Positions 35,795-44,493 of a DNA stretch of 64,000 nucleotides are shown piece after piece. This DNA comes from Neobacillus sp. YX16 (GTDB lineage Bacteria; Bacillota; Bacilli; Bacillales; Cytobacillaceae), in NCBI RefSeq assembly GCF_030123505.1, contig NZ_CP126115.1:523501-587500 (forward strand), read 5' to 3'. The first letter of the stretch is position 1. Each line of letters starts with the position of its first letter. Made by a program: the position numbers and the translations under genes. Below the pieces are notes generated by a model. The model worked only from the letters and a program-made list of their open reading frames with translations, ran no database searches and had not been told where the DNA came from.

Positions 35795-36991
35795 TTAATT
35801 CTCCTGTTGTACCGTACGAAGTTGATTGTTTTTTATATAGAAGATGATAGTGATAAGAATGGTTAGTCCACCATAAAGGACGCACATTAACTGTAGTCCG
35901 ATGAAATCCAGAAAGAATCCAGTTAAAAGCAGCACGATTTGGAAGCCAATCCGGTCAAGCATATTACGGAACGAGAAAAATCTTCCGTGGAAATCCTTCG
36001 GTACTTTTGTTTGAAATATGGTAGATGCTGTTGGATAGAAGCAGCCAACAGAAAAACCAAAAACCAGAAATGCTGCTATTGTTACAAAGGTAACATCCGC
36101 AAAATAAAGCAGAAGCTGAGACAGACCGACGAGGATCGAGCTGCTAAATAAAATGGTGTAAGAAGATAGTTTGTCACTTATTTTTTTAATGAAGAACGCA
36201 CCAATCATAAAGGAAACTCCTTCAGCTGCATAAATCCAGCCTTTGATAGCGGAACTATCCTGGAGTTCACTGATGTTAATCACCAAAAGGTTGAATCCGC
36301 CTAGAAATAAAAGTGGAACCAGTGTCATTAATAGGGTCATGAAGACAACCGGAAGACCCTTAATCACAGGTAATACATCTTTAAAACTCGATTTTCCATT
36401 TGTATTCTTCTTTGCTGGAGAAATATTATTATTTTCCTCAAAGTTTAAGAACCAAGTTAGGATAAGTAATCCTAGGTAGGCAACTAATGAACCGATATAG
36501 AGCATGGATAAGGGAAGGAGTACCAAGAGAATCCCAGCAACGGCCGTACCGATGATCCGTGAAAGGGTGGATACATTCATATGAACTCCATTGAGCTGGA
36601 GTAAATCCTTATCTTTAACAATAAGAGGAATCGCTGCTTGCAGTGCTGGAAAATAGAAGGCAGCAGAAATCTGAATCGAAACAAAAAATACAAGCATCCA
36701 CCAAACAGATCCTGTAGCTATCGCAATTAGCATGAAGACGACACTGATCGTACGCAGTAACCCCGACCATAGCATGACTGTTCTTTTACTTTTTTGGTCG
36801 GTAATTTTGCCCGCATAAGGGCCAACGACAATACCTGCTACCAGCCCGGTAGCCATAAGAAGTGATTTTAAGAAATCAGAAGGTATCTTTTCCTGCATGA
36901 ACTCTAAATTTCCAATAATCCCAAGCCATAACCCAAGACCAGCGATAAATTCCCCCGCCAAAATAATCCATACATTTCTGTTTTTCCACAT
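35795..36991 (-). CDS. MFS transporter
   Basis: A 398-residue permease with about 12 helices. GPYAGKITDQKSKRT is the MFS first-loop motif (G-x-[LIV]-x-D-x-x-x-[RK]), and ISDKLSSY is its second-half echo. It resembles the macrolide-efflux/enterobactin-exporter-like group. The substrate is unknown. The frame is open to a TTG at 37006, but ATG 36991 with GAGAGG upstream is the better start. It is transcribed toward the PadR/HAAS unit. Confidence 0.83.
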   Translation of the reverse strand: MWKNRNVWIILAGEFIAGLGLWLGIIGNLEFMQEKIPSDFLKSLLMATGLVAGIVVGPYAGKITDQKSKRTVMLWSGLLRTISVVFMLIAIATGSVWWMLVFFVSIQISAAFYFPALQAAIPLIVKDKDLLQLNGVHMNVSTLSRIIGTAVAGILLVLLPLSMLYIGSLVAYLGLLILTWFLNFEENNNISPAKKNTNGKSSFKDVLPVIKGLPVVFMTLLMTLVPLLFLGGFNLLVINISELQDSSAIKGWIYAAEGVSFMIGAFFIKKISDKLSSYTILFSSSILVGLSQLLLYFADVTFVTIAAFLVFGFSVGCFYPTASTIFQTKVPKDFHGRFFSFRNMLDRIGFQIVLLLTGFFLDFIGLQLMCVLYGGLTILITIIFYIKNNQLRTVQQEN

Positions 36992-37195
36992 AAGCTGGCC
37001 TCTCAATCATTTAAATTAATTCGCATTCAAACACTATCATAATCTAATTGTTAATAGATTAGAATAACTACTTTTTCTTTTAAGAGGAGTACAAATTCTT
37101 TTTTAAAATTTATATTACCTGTCCTCCTTTCACCAAGTTTTCACCATTGTCATATAAACTTCAAACTATCAAGAACGAAAGGAGGAAAAATAGCG

Positions 37196-37603
37196 ATGAA
37201 TACTAGAATTAAACTAGCCATTTTCTGGGGTGTGATGATTACGTCAGCACTGGTTGTAATTAATTTCTTTCTGCATTTCTTAGGAGGAAATCAAACCAAT
37301 GTTGTGTTCCAAAATGGGTTTCGACCTGAAGGCCGGGGGCACCATGGCGGAAGGGGACACCACCAGTTTATGAATGGCCCTCATCACGGCGGAGAATTTT
37401 CATGGCTTGGACTCATATTATTTCTAATTATTGGACTAGCCATTGTAGTTCTAATCGTGAGATGGGTTAGAAGGAAAGCAAAAAATTCAGCTATGCAACA
37501 GTTTATTGAAACACCTGTAACAGGTTCACATATTCCAATCGTCAATCAAAATGCAAGCATGCTAGACCAGTGGGAAAAAAATATAAGCAAAAAAGGAGAA
37601 TAA
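37196..37603 (+). CDS. Two-helix membrane protein with external His/Gly-rich loop
   Basis: A 135-residue protein with helices at about 9-29 and 69-87 and a 40-residue loop containing nine histidines in GRGHHGGRGHHQF and NGPHHGG, suited to binding transition metals. The C-terminal tail is cytoplasmic and polar. I do not recognise a family. GGAGG lies upstream and the pspA-like gene begins five bases after its stop, so it is the first gene of the PspA cluster and a candidate input or membrane anchor for it. Confidence 0.7.
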   Translation: MNTRIKLAIFWGVMITSALVVINFFLHFLGGNQTNVVFQNGFRPEGRGHHGGRGHHQFMNGPHHGGEFSWLGLILFLIIGLAIVVLIVRWVRRKAKNSAMQQFIETPVTGSHIPIVNQNASMLDQWEKNISKKGE

Positions 37604-37608
37604 AGAAA

Positions 37609-38277
37609 ATGGGTATTTTTAAAAGAGTAAAAACGATCACGAAGGCTGAAATTAATGGATTATTAGATGGGATGGAAGATCCAATTGCAATGTTGAATGA
37701 ATATTCCCGAGAATTGGAGCAGGAAATTCTAAAGGGTCAAAAAGCTTTATCACAACAATACCTTGTGGAGAAAAAACAAGCCCTTTTACTGCTAGAAACA
37801 GAAGAGGTGATATCAAAAAGAACGCGTCAGGCGAAACTAGCCATTGAAAAAGAAGAGGATACAATTGCGAAATTAGCGGTTCAGGAAAAGCTGCTTCATG
37901 AAAAACAGTATAACCTGTATCAGCAGCAATTGGAGGCAATCAAAGAGCAGACCCAAATCTTAGTAGAAAAATTGAATCAGTTGAAGGAAACCTATAATGA
38001 ATTACAGCATAAGAAAATTTTATTAGCTTCCCGGGCAAATGTTGCTCAGTCGATTAAACAAATTCAAAAAGCGACTGTTTCCTTTCAAACGGATAACATC
38101 GCAAGAGGTGTTGCACGTGCGGAGGAGCGTATTATGTTGATGGAGGCTCAGGTACAAGCGGGCAGCCAGTTCACCAGCCCTTTAGCGCAGCATGATGCTG
38201 TTTTCCAAAACTATGTAAGAGAAGAAGAACTCGAAAAGGAAATTGAAAAACTAAAACGTGAAAAAGTGACATTATAA
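37609..38277 (+). CDS. PspA/IM30 family envelope-stress protein
   Basis: A 222-residue coiled-coil protein. GIFKRVKTITKAEINGLLDG (N-terminal amphipathic membrane helix), the segment MEDPIAMLNEYSRELEQEI and the long heptad region are typical of PspA, LiaH and Vipp1, which assemble into rings or rods on damaged membranes. It is slightly shorter than PspA at the C terminus. AAAAGGAG lies about nine bases before ATG 37609; the frame is open from 37570 but that overlaps the previous gene. Confidence 0.9.
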   Translation: MGIFKRVKTITKAEINGLLDGMEDPIAMLNEYSRELEQEILKGQKALSQQYLVEKKQALLLLETEEVISKRTRQAKLAIEKEEDTIAKLAVQEKLLHEKQYNLYQQQLEAIKEQTQILVEKLNQLKETYNELQHKKILLASRANVAQSIKQIQKATVSFQTDNIARGVARAEERIMLMEAQVQAGSQFTSPLAQHDAVFQNYVREEELEKEIEKLKREKVTL

Positions 38278-38291
38278 GGATAACGAGAGAA

Positions 38292-38327
38292 AGGAAGCAC
38301 ACTTTGCAGGATTGGTGCTTCTTTTTC
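38292..38327 (+). terminator. Hairpin after pspA
   Basis: GAAGCAC (38294-38300) pairs with GTGCTTC (38315-38321), followed by TTTTTC. It could attenuate read-through into the downstream signalling genes. Confidence 0.6.
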
Positions 38328-38333
38328 TTTATA

Positions 38334-38427
38334 GGCTGTGTTACAGGTAAATAGATTTTTGCAATGTTGATTTGTGCGGAAGGTGAAGCGCCTGTAGCAC
38401 AAATCAACAGCCAAGTTTAACACAGCC
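38334..38427. repeat. Short MITE-like element between pspA and the M50-like gene
   Basis: Ends GGCTGTGTTACA and TTTAACACAGCC are inverted, with inner arms TTGATTTGTGC/GCACAAATCAA. Its last 31 bases match the right end of the 26978-27404 element with one difference. It has the size of a miniature element with no coding capacity. Confidence 0.72.
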
Positions 38428-38456
38428 TCTTTATACAAATGGAAAGGAGAATTAAC

Positions 38457-39173
38457 GTGAGTACTACTAGCCTTATTCTGATCTATTTGACGGCAGCGCT
38501 GGCAATTAGCAGGCTACCTATGTTTAGAGTTTATTTTTCCCTATGTAATACACTAATAGAAAAGATTATTCATGTTTTAGCAGTGGTTGCCACGAGAGAA
38601 GGAAAATCTAATAAAATTAAATTATATAAAAACGGCTCAGGTGAGACAACAAGTATTGTCAATTCGAAGATCCAGAAGGTAATGATTGTTTATATAGGGT
38701 ATACGGGTACATTGTTACTAGCAATGGGGTTATTTTATTTACTGTCATTGAATAAGTTTCATTTCGTTATTTATTTCTTTATCGCTCTAATGGTAATCTC
38801 TATTTTACTTTGGATTCGCAACCTTTTCGGGATTTTGTGGGCGTTATCATTTGTTGCGCTATTAGCTGTACCACTGTATTTCAGAAATGAATTAGCTATT
38901 ATGCATATAAGTATCTTTTTATCCTCACTTATTCTCATTCAAGCCATCATAAATGCCTTCCAAGTAATTAGACAAAGTTTTAGGACTGAAGGAAAACAGG
39001 GCGCTTTAGCAAAAATTGCAAGGATACCAGCTATTATTTGTGGAATTGCCTTACTTGGCCAGTCGCTCTATGCAGCATATTTTATTTTCAACGAAGTTCT
39101 CAATTTTAAGGTGGCTATGATAAGATTTGAGTTGTTAGAAATCATCCAGATAATGGAGAAGTTTATCACCTGA
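38457..39173 (+). CDS. M50-like polytopic membrane protein with degenerate metalloprotease motif
   Basis: A protein of about 238 residues with five to six helices. KLYKNGSGETTSIVNSK followed by VYIGYTGTLLLAMG fits the region after the zinc motif in membrane M50B peptidases (dgsG-x-T then aGY-x-G). At the expected HExxH it has EKIIH (residues 35-39), so one zinc histidine and the catalytic glutamate are replaced. I infer an inactive M50 relative. The start is GTG 38457, with AAAGGAG seven bases upstream; the ATG at 38439 overlaps that ribosome site. Confidence 0.6.
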   Translation: MSTTSLILIYLTAALAISRLPMFRVYFSLCNTLIEKIIHVLAVVATREGKSNKIKLYKNGSGETTSIVNSKIQKVMIVYIGYTGTLLLAMGLFYLLSLNKFHFVIYFFIALMVISILLWIRNLFGILWALSFVALLAVPLYFRNELAIMHISIFLSSLILIQAIINAFQVIRQSFRTEGKQGALAKIARIPAIICGIALLGQSLYAAYFIFNEVLNFKVAMIRFELLEIIQIMEKFIT

Positions 39174-39193
39174 TTAAAAGGAGATTCTAAATC

Positions 39194-39865
39194 ATGAAGA
39201 TCTTATTAGCGGAAGATGATTCACAGCTAGGTGAATTGATTGTATATATGCTAACAAAAACTGGATACAAGGTAGAGTGGGTAATGGAAGGGGAAGATGC
39301 CTATTATTACGCTTCCAATACACACTATGATGTATTCATCCTTGATTGGATGATGCCAAACGGTGATGGGGTTGATGTCTGCCGCCGATTACGGAAACAA
39401 GGATATTCAGGTGCTATCCTGATGTTGACTGCAAAAGATACAGTGGAAGATCGGATCGAGGGATTGGATTCCGGAGCGGATGATTATCTTGTTAAGCCTT
39501 TTGAAATAGGAGAGTTGCAGGCACGCTTGCGGGCTCTTTCGCGGCGTAATTATGCCCCTATTTTAGAAGAGGAAATTACGTTACAAGATCTAGTTCTAAA
39601 TAGAAACGGTCATTTTGTTCGATTTGGGATTGAAGAAATCCAATTAAGTCCTAGGGAGTACCAGCTATTAGACTTATTGGTCCAAAATAAAGGACAAGTC
39701 ATCCCGCGTGAAGTTATTCTTGAACGAATTTGGGGGCTGGATTCTGACGTTGCGCTTAAAACGATTGATGCAACCGTTAAACTTATCCGAAAAAAATTAG
39801 ATAAAGTAGGAAAACAAGAGTTGATTCAAAGTATAAGAGGGGTAGGTTATAAGCTTGAAAACTAA
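39194..39865 (+). CDS. OmpR-family response regulator
   Basis: A 223-residue regulator: receiver domain with acidic pocket ED (7-9), phospho-acceptor Asp51 in FILDWMMPNGDG, Thr/Ala switch in MLTAKD and Lys101 in YLVKPFE; C-terminal winged helix with LSPREYQLLDLLVQNKGQV and DATVKLIRKKL. AAAGGAG precedes the ATG. It overlaps the cognate kinase gene by 11 bases. Probably controls the preceding pspA-like operon. Confidence 0.92.
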   Translation: MKILLAEDDSQLGELIVYMLTKTGYKVEWVMEGEDAYYYASNTHYDVFILDWMMPNGDGVDVCRRLRKQGYSGAILMLTAKDTVEDRIEGLDSGADDYLVKPFEIGELQARLRALSRRNYAPILEEEITLQDLVLNRNGHFVRFGIEEIQLSPREYQLLDLLVQNKGQVIPREVILERIWGLDSDVALKTIDATVKLIRKKLDKVGKQELIQSIRGVGYKLEN

Positions 39866-41258
39866 TCTGCTTTTATTCTTCCGCTCTTTAACAAACTTTG
39901 ATGAGAAGGATGTCTTTAAAAGTACCCAAGGCAGGCTTACTCGTATCTATAGTGGGCTGCTGATTTTATTTCTTATTATCTTTATCATGATTGTTTATTC
40001 CGTACTTTATTTTAGTATTTTGAGGAATCAGGAGACTGAACTTGAAACATTAGTGAATCAGGAAGCAGGTTTTTTAGAGGATTATTTAACGACAAATGAA
40101 AAAAGTGATTTTCGCGGGATTCAAAATCAAGAGGTAGTGTTTGCCGGAGCCAACCAGCTTTTTTATTATGTTGTGAATTCAAATGGAGAATTGATAATGG
40201 GAAACGAAGCAGATCAGCGAACCCGATCTGCTATATTAGGGATTTTGAATGGAAAGGTTTTGGACGATGGAGACATTCTTAAGGAAACAATTCACCTAGA
40301 AGGAAGCGAGAAAGGCAGAGGAAAACCAGGCGAATTTTTTCAACGCAGGCCCGAGAGAGACATCACCCTGATGATAGCCAGCGAGTCGATATACGATAAT
40401 GGCCGCTTTGTCGGCAAATTGTTTATTGGTAAGGATATTTCCTTTGCCTATCAGCTTTTCCATTGGCTATTGATCATCCTTTTAGTAATTGGAATTGTGT
40501 TTGTAGGTGTGGCATTACTTATCAGTGCAGCCATGTCTAAAAAAGCAATGATTCCGATTAGCAGAGCTTTTACTAGACAGCGGGAGTTTGTGGCAGATGC
40601 ATCGCATGAATTACGAACTCCCTTAAGTGTGTTGTTATCTTCATTAGACGCAATAGACATGACGATTGATACGAAGGAAGAAGAATTTGCTGGTAAGCTG
40701 TTGTCCAATATGAGGCAGGAAGTGAAACGGATGACAAGCTTGGTAAGTGACTTGTTAACGCTAGCACGTTCAGATTCAAATATCATCGAACGGAGAACTG
40801 AGACGTTTGACTTTCTTCCTCATGCTGAGAAAGCGATTGAATCTGTCCAGCCACTAGCAGATTCAAAGCAGATTAGGCTCCATTTAGAGGCTCCGGATTC
40901 ACTGATGGCAACGGGAGATTCGCAGAGATTATCGCAACTGCTATATATACTGTTAGACAACGCTATTAAATACACACCAGGTAATGGAGAGGTATGGCTC
41001 TTACTAACAAGGGAAGGTAATGAGCTTTGTATGAAGGTTAAAGATACGGGGAAAGGGATTAAAAAAGAGGATCAGGTTCACATCTTTGAGCGTTTCTACC
41101 GTGTAGATAAATCCCGTTCACGGCAAATGGGAGGACATGGGTTAGGACTTTCCATTGCAAAATGGATTGTGGAAACACATAAAGGAACCATTAACATTTC
41201 AAGTGAATTAGGAAAAGGTACTATATTTACTATTGTAATTCCTATAAATCCTTTATGA
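39855..41258 (+). CDS. Membrane sensor histidine kinase
   Basis: A 467-residue kinase with helices at about 32-55 and 205-226 bounding a 150-residue extracellular sensor domain. HisKA has His251 in FVADASHELRTPLSVLL. The ATPase has N-box LLYILLDNAIKYTP, G1 VKDTGKGI, F-box FERFYRVDKSRSRQ and G2 HGLGLSIAK. No clear HAMP domain is seen between helix 2 and HisKA. The start is TTG 39855 inside the regulator gene. With the response regulator it should sense an envelope signal. Confidence 0.9.
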   Translation: MKTNLLLFFRSLTNFDEKDVFKSTQGRLTRIYSGLLILFLIIFIMIVYSVLYFSILRNQETELETLVNQEAGFLEDYLTTNEKSDFRGIQNQEVVFAGANQLFYYVVNSNGELIMGNEADQRTRSAILGILNGKVLDDGDILKETIHLEGSEKGRGKPGEFFQRRPERDITLMIASESIYDNGRFVGKLFIGKDISFAYQLFHWLLIILLVIGIVFVGVALLISAAMSKKAMIPISRAFTRQREFVADASHELRTPLSVLLSSLDAIDMTIDTKEEEFAGKLLSNMRQEVKRMTSLVSDLLTLARSDSNIIERRTETFDFLPHAEKAIESVQPLADSKQIRLHLEAPDSLMATGDSQRLSQLLYILLDNAIKYTPGNGEVWLLLTREGNELCMKVKDTGKGIKKEDQVHIFERFYRVDKSRSRQMGGHGLGLSIAKWIVETHKGTINISSELGKGTIFTIVIPINPL

Positions 41259-41323
41259 TTTATTACCTTGAATAGATAGGAAATTCCTGCCTATAATTGA
41301 GTGTAAGATATCAATAATCGGGT

Positions 41324-41749
41324 GTGGGAAAGCAAGTGGATCTTCAACAAGCAATAGATTCAATTAATTATTGGGCAGTATTAGTAGCCGCATTATCCGC
41401 TTTTGTCATTGGTGGACTTTGGTATTCCGTATTATTCGCAAAGCCCTGGATGGAGGAAAATGGCTATACAGAAGAAAAATTAAAGAATAGCAACATGGCA
41501 GTGATATTTGGCGGATCATTTATACTATCCCTCATCATATCCTTTGTACTTGTAATGTTCCTAGGTCCAGAAAGAGACGCCATCTTCGGTGCAACAGCAG
41601 GACTAATGGCGGGACTATTCTGGGTAGCAACCGCAACGGGAATCACCTACCTATTCGAAAGAAAATCACTAAAACTATACCTAATCAACGCCGGCTATCA
41701 CGTTATAACCTTCACCATTATGGGGTTAATACTGGGAATGTGGAGATAA
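41324..41749 (+). CDS. DUF1761 family membrane protein
   Basis: A 141-residue protein with four helices. The N-terminal block INYWAVLVAALSAFVIGGLWYSVLFAKPW is the DUF1761 signature, with a polar loop EENGYTEEKLKN after it. Function unknown across the family. The start is uncertain: GTG 41324 or GTG 41336, neither with a strong ribosome site. Confidence 0.8.
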   Translation: MGKQVDLQQAIDSINYWAVLVAALSAFVIGGLWYSVLFAKPWMEENGYTEEKLKNSNMAVIFGGSFILSLIISFVLVMFLGPERDAIFGATAGLMAGLFWVATATGITYLFERKSLKLYLINAGYHVITFTIMGLILGMWR

Positions 41750-41755
41750 AATTTG

Positions 41756-41793
41756 GTGCCTGTCACCAAGGTGACACCTAAAAGGTGTCCACC
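41756..41793 (+). repeat. Dispersed repeat copy F
   Basis: GGTGCCTGTCACCAAGGTGA is followed by CACCTAAAAGGTGTCCACCC. It runs into the terminator that separates the two convergent genes. Confidence 0.7.
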
Positions 41794-41842
41794 CAAAAAT
41801 GCCTGATCCTTTTATTTAGGGTCAGGCATTTTTGGGTGGACC
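41784..41842. terminator. Long bidirectional terminator
   Basis: CCACCCAAAAATGCCTGA pairs with TCAGGCATTTTTGGGTGG, with further pairing inside. It separates DUF1761 and the convergent membrane-protein gene, whose stop lies inside it. Confidence 0.8.
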
Positions 41843-42676
41843 AATTGAAAGATGTTTGCTAATAGAGACGGTTAGTTTCAATAAGACAACGGACAAAATG
41901 ACATAATACCATGGATCCCACCAGACCTGGCTGTGGAGAATTCCTGCCTTTTGCAGGAGAATGTTCACCGTAAATATCAAAAGGGGAGTCAACACATATT
42001 TCACCCATTTAAACTTCCAATGACGTTTGGCAATCCATACGTAGAAAAGACTGGCGCCTATATAAAAGAGGGCACTAAAGGCAGTAGTATCTTGGGAGAG
42101 ATTGTCAAACCAACACAGTTCATAATATCTATTTGACAAAAACATAATAGGCATAATATGCAGAGAACCAGAGAAGGGACTAACAATTAAAAACAGAAAT
42201 ATTGAATGCAGGAACCCGTTTAATGGATTCGATAACAGTTGATGGAACACTTTTGCTAATGGGAAGTAGACAAGTAATCCAAAAGATGTGAAACCAATCT
42301 TCCACCAATTATGGGAATAGATATGCAGCTTCAGAAATGTCCATTCAATCCCTGCAAATAAGCTAATAAAAAAAAATATCCATATCCAATTTTTTCGCAG
42401 AGTAGCAATAAAAGTAGCGACAACAGGTAATGCCAAGGCATTTGAGGCAATTGCCCCCATATTACTATCGTAAATAGTATCGTGCTTAATAAGTTTAGGA
42501 TAATACTGATAACTTTGTCCAAAGTTGTAAATCACTGCTTCTATAAGATATCCAAGACCCACTATGGTGCCAAAAAGCAATAAACTTCTGCAGCTTCTTG
42601 TTTTTATATACACATAAATTAACAGAAGAATACTTAAGATACCTAATCCGAGATACCAGTAGGAATTAAACTCCAT
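41822..42676 (-). CDS. Hypothetical polytopic membrane protein
   Basis: A 284-residue protein with about eight to nine hydrophobic helices, several aromatic-rich loops (for example QVWWDPWYYVIL near the C terminus and HIYSHNWWKIGF in the middle) and conserved-looking histidines and tryptophans near the membrane face. It resembles uncharacterised integral membrane proteins common in Bacillus, but I cannot name a family. GGAG lies about 8 nt upstream of the ATG. It is a single-gene unit. Confidence 0.7.
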   Translation of the reverse strand: MEFNSYWYLGLGILSILLLIYVYIKTRSCRSLLLFGTIVGLGYLIEAVIYNFGQSYQYYPKLIKHDTIYDSNMGAIASNALALPVVATFIATLRKNWIWIFFFISLFAGIEWTFLKLHIYSHNWWKIGFTSFGLLVYFPLAKVFHQLLSNPLNGFLHSIFLFLIVSPFSGSLHIMPIMFLSNRYYELCWFDNLSQDTTAFSALFYIGASLFYVWIAKRHWKFKWVKYVLTPLLIFTVNILLQKAGILHSQVWWDPWYYVILSVVLLKLTVSISKHLSIGPPKNA

Positions 42677-42774
42677 ATTTATATCTCCTTCTGTTTATTA
42701 TTGTTAGCAGGTAGTATTCATCAAAGTGAAAAATTTATTCAAATTATTAGAATAAAAAAATATATTATTCCGAC

Positions 42775-42803
42775 TTGACTGATAGGAATATGTGTATTAA
42801 TAT
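42775..42803 (+). promoter_or_regulatory. Sigma-A promoter of tcyP with overlapping dyad
   Basis: TTGACT (42775-42780), a 17-base spacer and TAATAT (42798-42803). The dyad ATTCC (42767-42771)...GGAAT (42785-42789) overlaps the -35 box, a position suited to a repressor. CymR represses tcyP in B. subtilis, but I cannot confirm a CymR match. Confidence 0.65.
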
Positions 42804-42860
42804 TTTCATAGACTAATTTACGCAACAAAGAAATACATATAAATAAAAGGGGGAAATAAG

Positions 42861-44243
42861 ATGAATGCAATTCTTATCATTGTGAATGTTGCAGTATTGC
42901 TTTTACTCATGGTCGGTTTGCGCCTAATGGCAAAGAAACATGTATCATTCTCAAAACGTGTATTCACAGGTTTAGGTTTAGGACTTATCTTTGGTTTTAT
43001 TATTCATTTAATTTATGGTATAGATTCTGAGGTTACAACGGAATCCATCGCGTGGTTTAATATTGTAGGATCCGGTTATGTTAAGTTACTACAAATGGTG
43101 GTTATGCCGCTTGTATTCATTTCAATCGTAGGAGCCTTTACAAAATTAAAATTAACGAAGAATATCGGAAAGATCAGTATCCTTGTAATTGGAATTTTAC
43201 TTGGAACAACTGCTATATCTGCAGCAATTGGAATTGGTACATCATTAGGGTTTGGTCTTGATGGTATCGAATTGACTGAAGGTGAAGCAGAAATTGCACG
43301 AAATGCTGCATTAGAGGAAAGAGTTGTTACAGTTGAAGCAATGACCATTCCTCAACAAATCCTTGAGTTTTTCCCAGCAAATCCGTTTGCGGATTTAACA
43401 GGTGCTCGTGCAACTTCAACGATTGCAGTTGTTATCTTTGCTGCTTTTATCGGAATTGCTTACCTTGGAGTAAAGCGTAAAGAGCCAGAACATGCTGAAC
43501 TTTTTGCGAAAATCATTGATTCTCTCTATTCAGTAACTATGAGAATTGTTACGTTAATCCTTCGTTTAACGCCATATGGCATTTTAGCAATCATTACAAA
43601 GGTTGCAGCAACAAGTAATTATGACGCTATTGTAAAATTAGGTAAGTTTGTTATAGCTTCTTATGTAGCACTTATTCTTGTATTTATTGTTCATTTATTG
43701 TTATTAGCAATCGCAAAGATTAACCCAGTTAATTTTGTGAAAAAGGCTTTACCAACTTTAACATTTGCTTTCACTTCTCGTTCAAGTGCAGGAACACTGC
43801 CGTTAACGATTAAAACGCAAACGAAAGACTTAGGTGTTTCTGAAGGGATTGCAAACTTTGCAGGTTCATTTGGATTAACGATTGGTCAAAACGGATGTGC
43901 TGGGGTTTATCCAGCAATGCTAGCGGTTATGGTTGCACCAGCAGCTGGTATTGATCCACTAAGCCCTGGATTTATTATTTCCTTGATCCTTGTTGTGGCT
44001 ATTAGCTCATTCGGTGTAGCAGGTGTTGGTGGTGGTGCGACCTTCGCAGCACTAATCGTACTATCTGTTATGAACCTTCCAATTGCGATTGTAGGTCTTC
44101 TAATCTCAGTAGAACCACTAATTGACATGGGACGTACAGCACTAAACGTAAGCGGATCAATCACATCCGGAGTCCTAACCAGCAAAGCAACAGGTGAATT
44201 TGATAAAGAAGTATATCAACAACCAAACATTGTAGAAGCATAG
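42861..44243 (+). CDS. tcyP: L-cystine transporter TcyP
   Basis: A 460-residue sodium- or proton-coupled dicarboxylate/amino-acid symporter (DAACS family). The segments KHVSFSKRVFTGLGLGLIFG, GSGYVKLLQMVVMPLVFISI, AFTSRSSAGTLPL, FGLTIGQNGCAGVYPAMLAV and VEPLIDMGRTALNVSGS track B. subtilis TcyP closely. It imports cystine as a sulfur source. GGGGG lies before the ATG and a typical promoter at 42775-42803. Confidence 0.93.
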   Translation: MNAILIIVNVAVLLLLMVGLRLMAKKHVSFSKRVFTGLGLGLIFGFIIHLIYGIDSEVTTESIAWFNIVGSGYVKLLQMVVMPLVFISIVGAFTKLKLTKNIGKISILVIGILLGTTAISAAIGIGTSLGFGLDGIELTEGEAEIARNAALEERVVTVEAMTIPQQILEFFPANPFADLTGARATSTIAVVIFAAFIGIAYLGVKRKEPEHAELFAKIIDSLYSVTMRIVTLILRLTPYGILAIITKVAATSNYDAIVKLGKFVIASYVALILVFIVHLLLLAIAKINPVNFVKKALPTLTFAFTSRSSAGTLPLTIKTQTKDLGVSEGIANFAGSFGLTIGQNGCAGVYPAMLAVMVAPAAGIDPLSPGFIISLILVVAISSFGVAGVGGGATFAALIVLSVMNLPIAIVGLLISVEPLIDMGRTALNVSGSITSGVLTSKATGEFDKEVYQQPNIVEA

Positions 44244-44262
44244 AATATAGTGATAAATATAT

Positions 44263-44312
44263 GGTGACAGGCACCACTCGTGGACACTGTCCGTGTGGTA
44301 TGGACACTGTGG
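44263..44312 (+). repeat. Dispersed GTGACAGGCACC repeat, copy G
   Basis: GGTGACAGGCACCACTCG is followed by TGGACACTGTCCGTGTGGTA and TGGACACTGTGG. It lies between the tcyP stop and its terminator. Confidence 0.75.
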
Positions 44313-44317
44313 GATTT

Positions 44318-44350
44318 ACTGGATAGTCATGATGACTATCCAGTTTTTTT
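44318..44350 (+). terminator. Terminator of tcyP
   Basis: ACTGGATAGTCAT and ATGACTATCCAGT form a perfect 13-bp stem around one base, followed by seven T. Confidence 0.85.
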
Positions 44351-44362
44351 ATAGGTTAAAAT

Positions 44363-44493
44363 CTAATTAAACGTTTGATTAAATCGGACGGTAAACTAAT
44401 CAAACGTTTGATTAGATGGTCTTGAACCCTTGGGAATAGTGGGTTTTCTAATAAAGTAACCAATTGTGGAAAACTAATCAAACGTTTGATTAG
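44363..44493 (+). promoter_or_regulatory. Three copies of a 20-bp palindromic operator
   Basis: CTAATCAAACGTTTGATTAG occurs exactly at 44396-44415 and 44474-44493, with a two-mismatch copy at 44363-44382. Centres are 33 and 78 bp apart. The palindrome looks like a TetR-type operator. The sites precede a VOC gene, and no regulator gene is adjacent. Confidence 0.7.

Noticed and set aside
44363..44493. CRISPR-like array formed by the three 20-bp repeats
   Set aside because: The repeats are perfect palindromes with unequal spacers of 13 and 58 bases, and no cas gene is present. Operators fit better.
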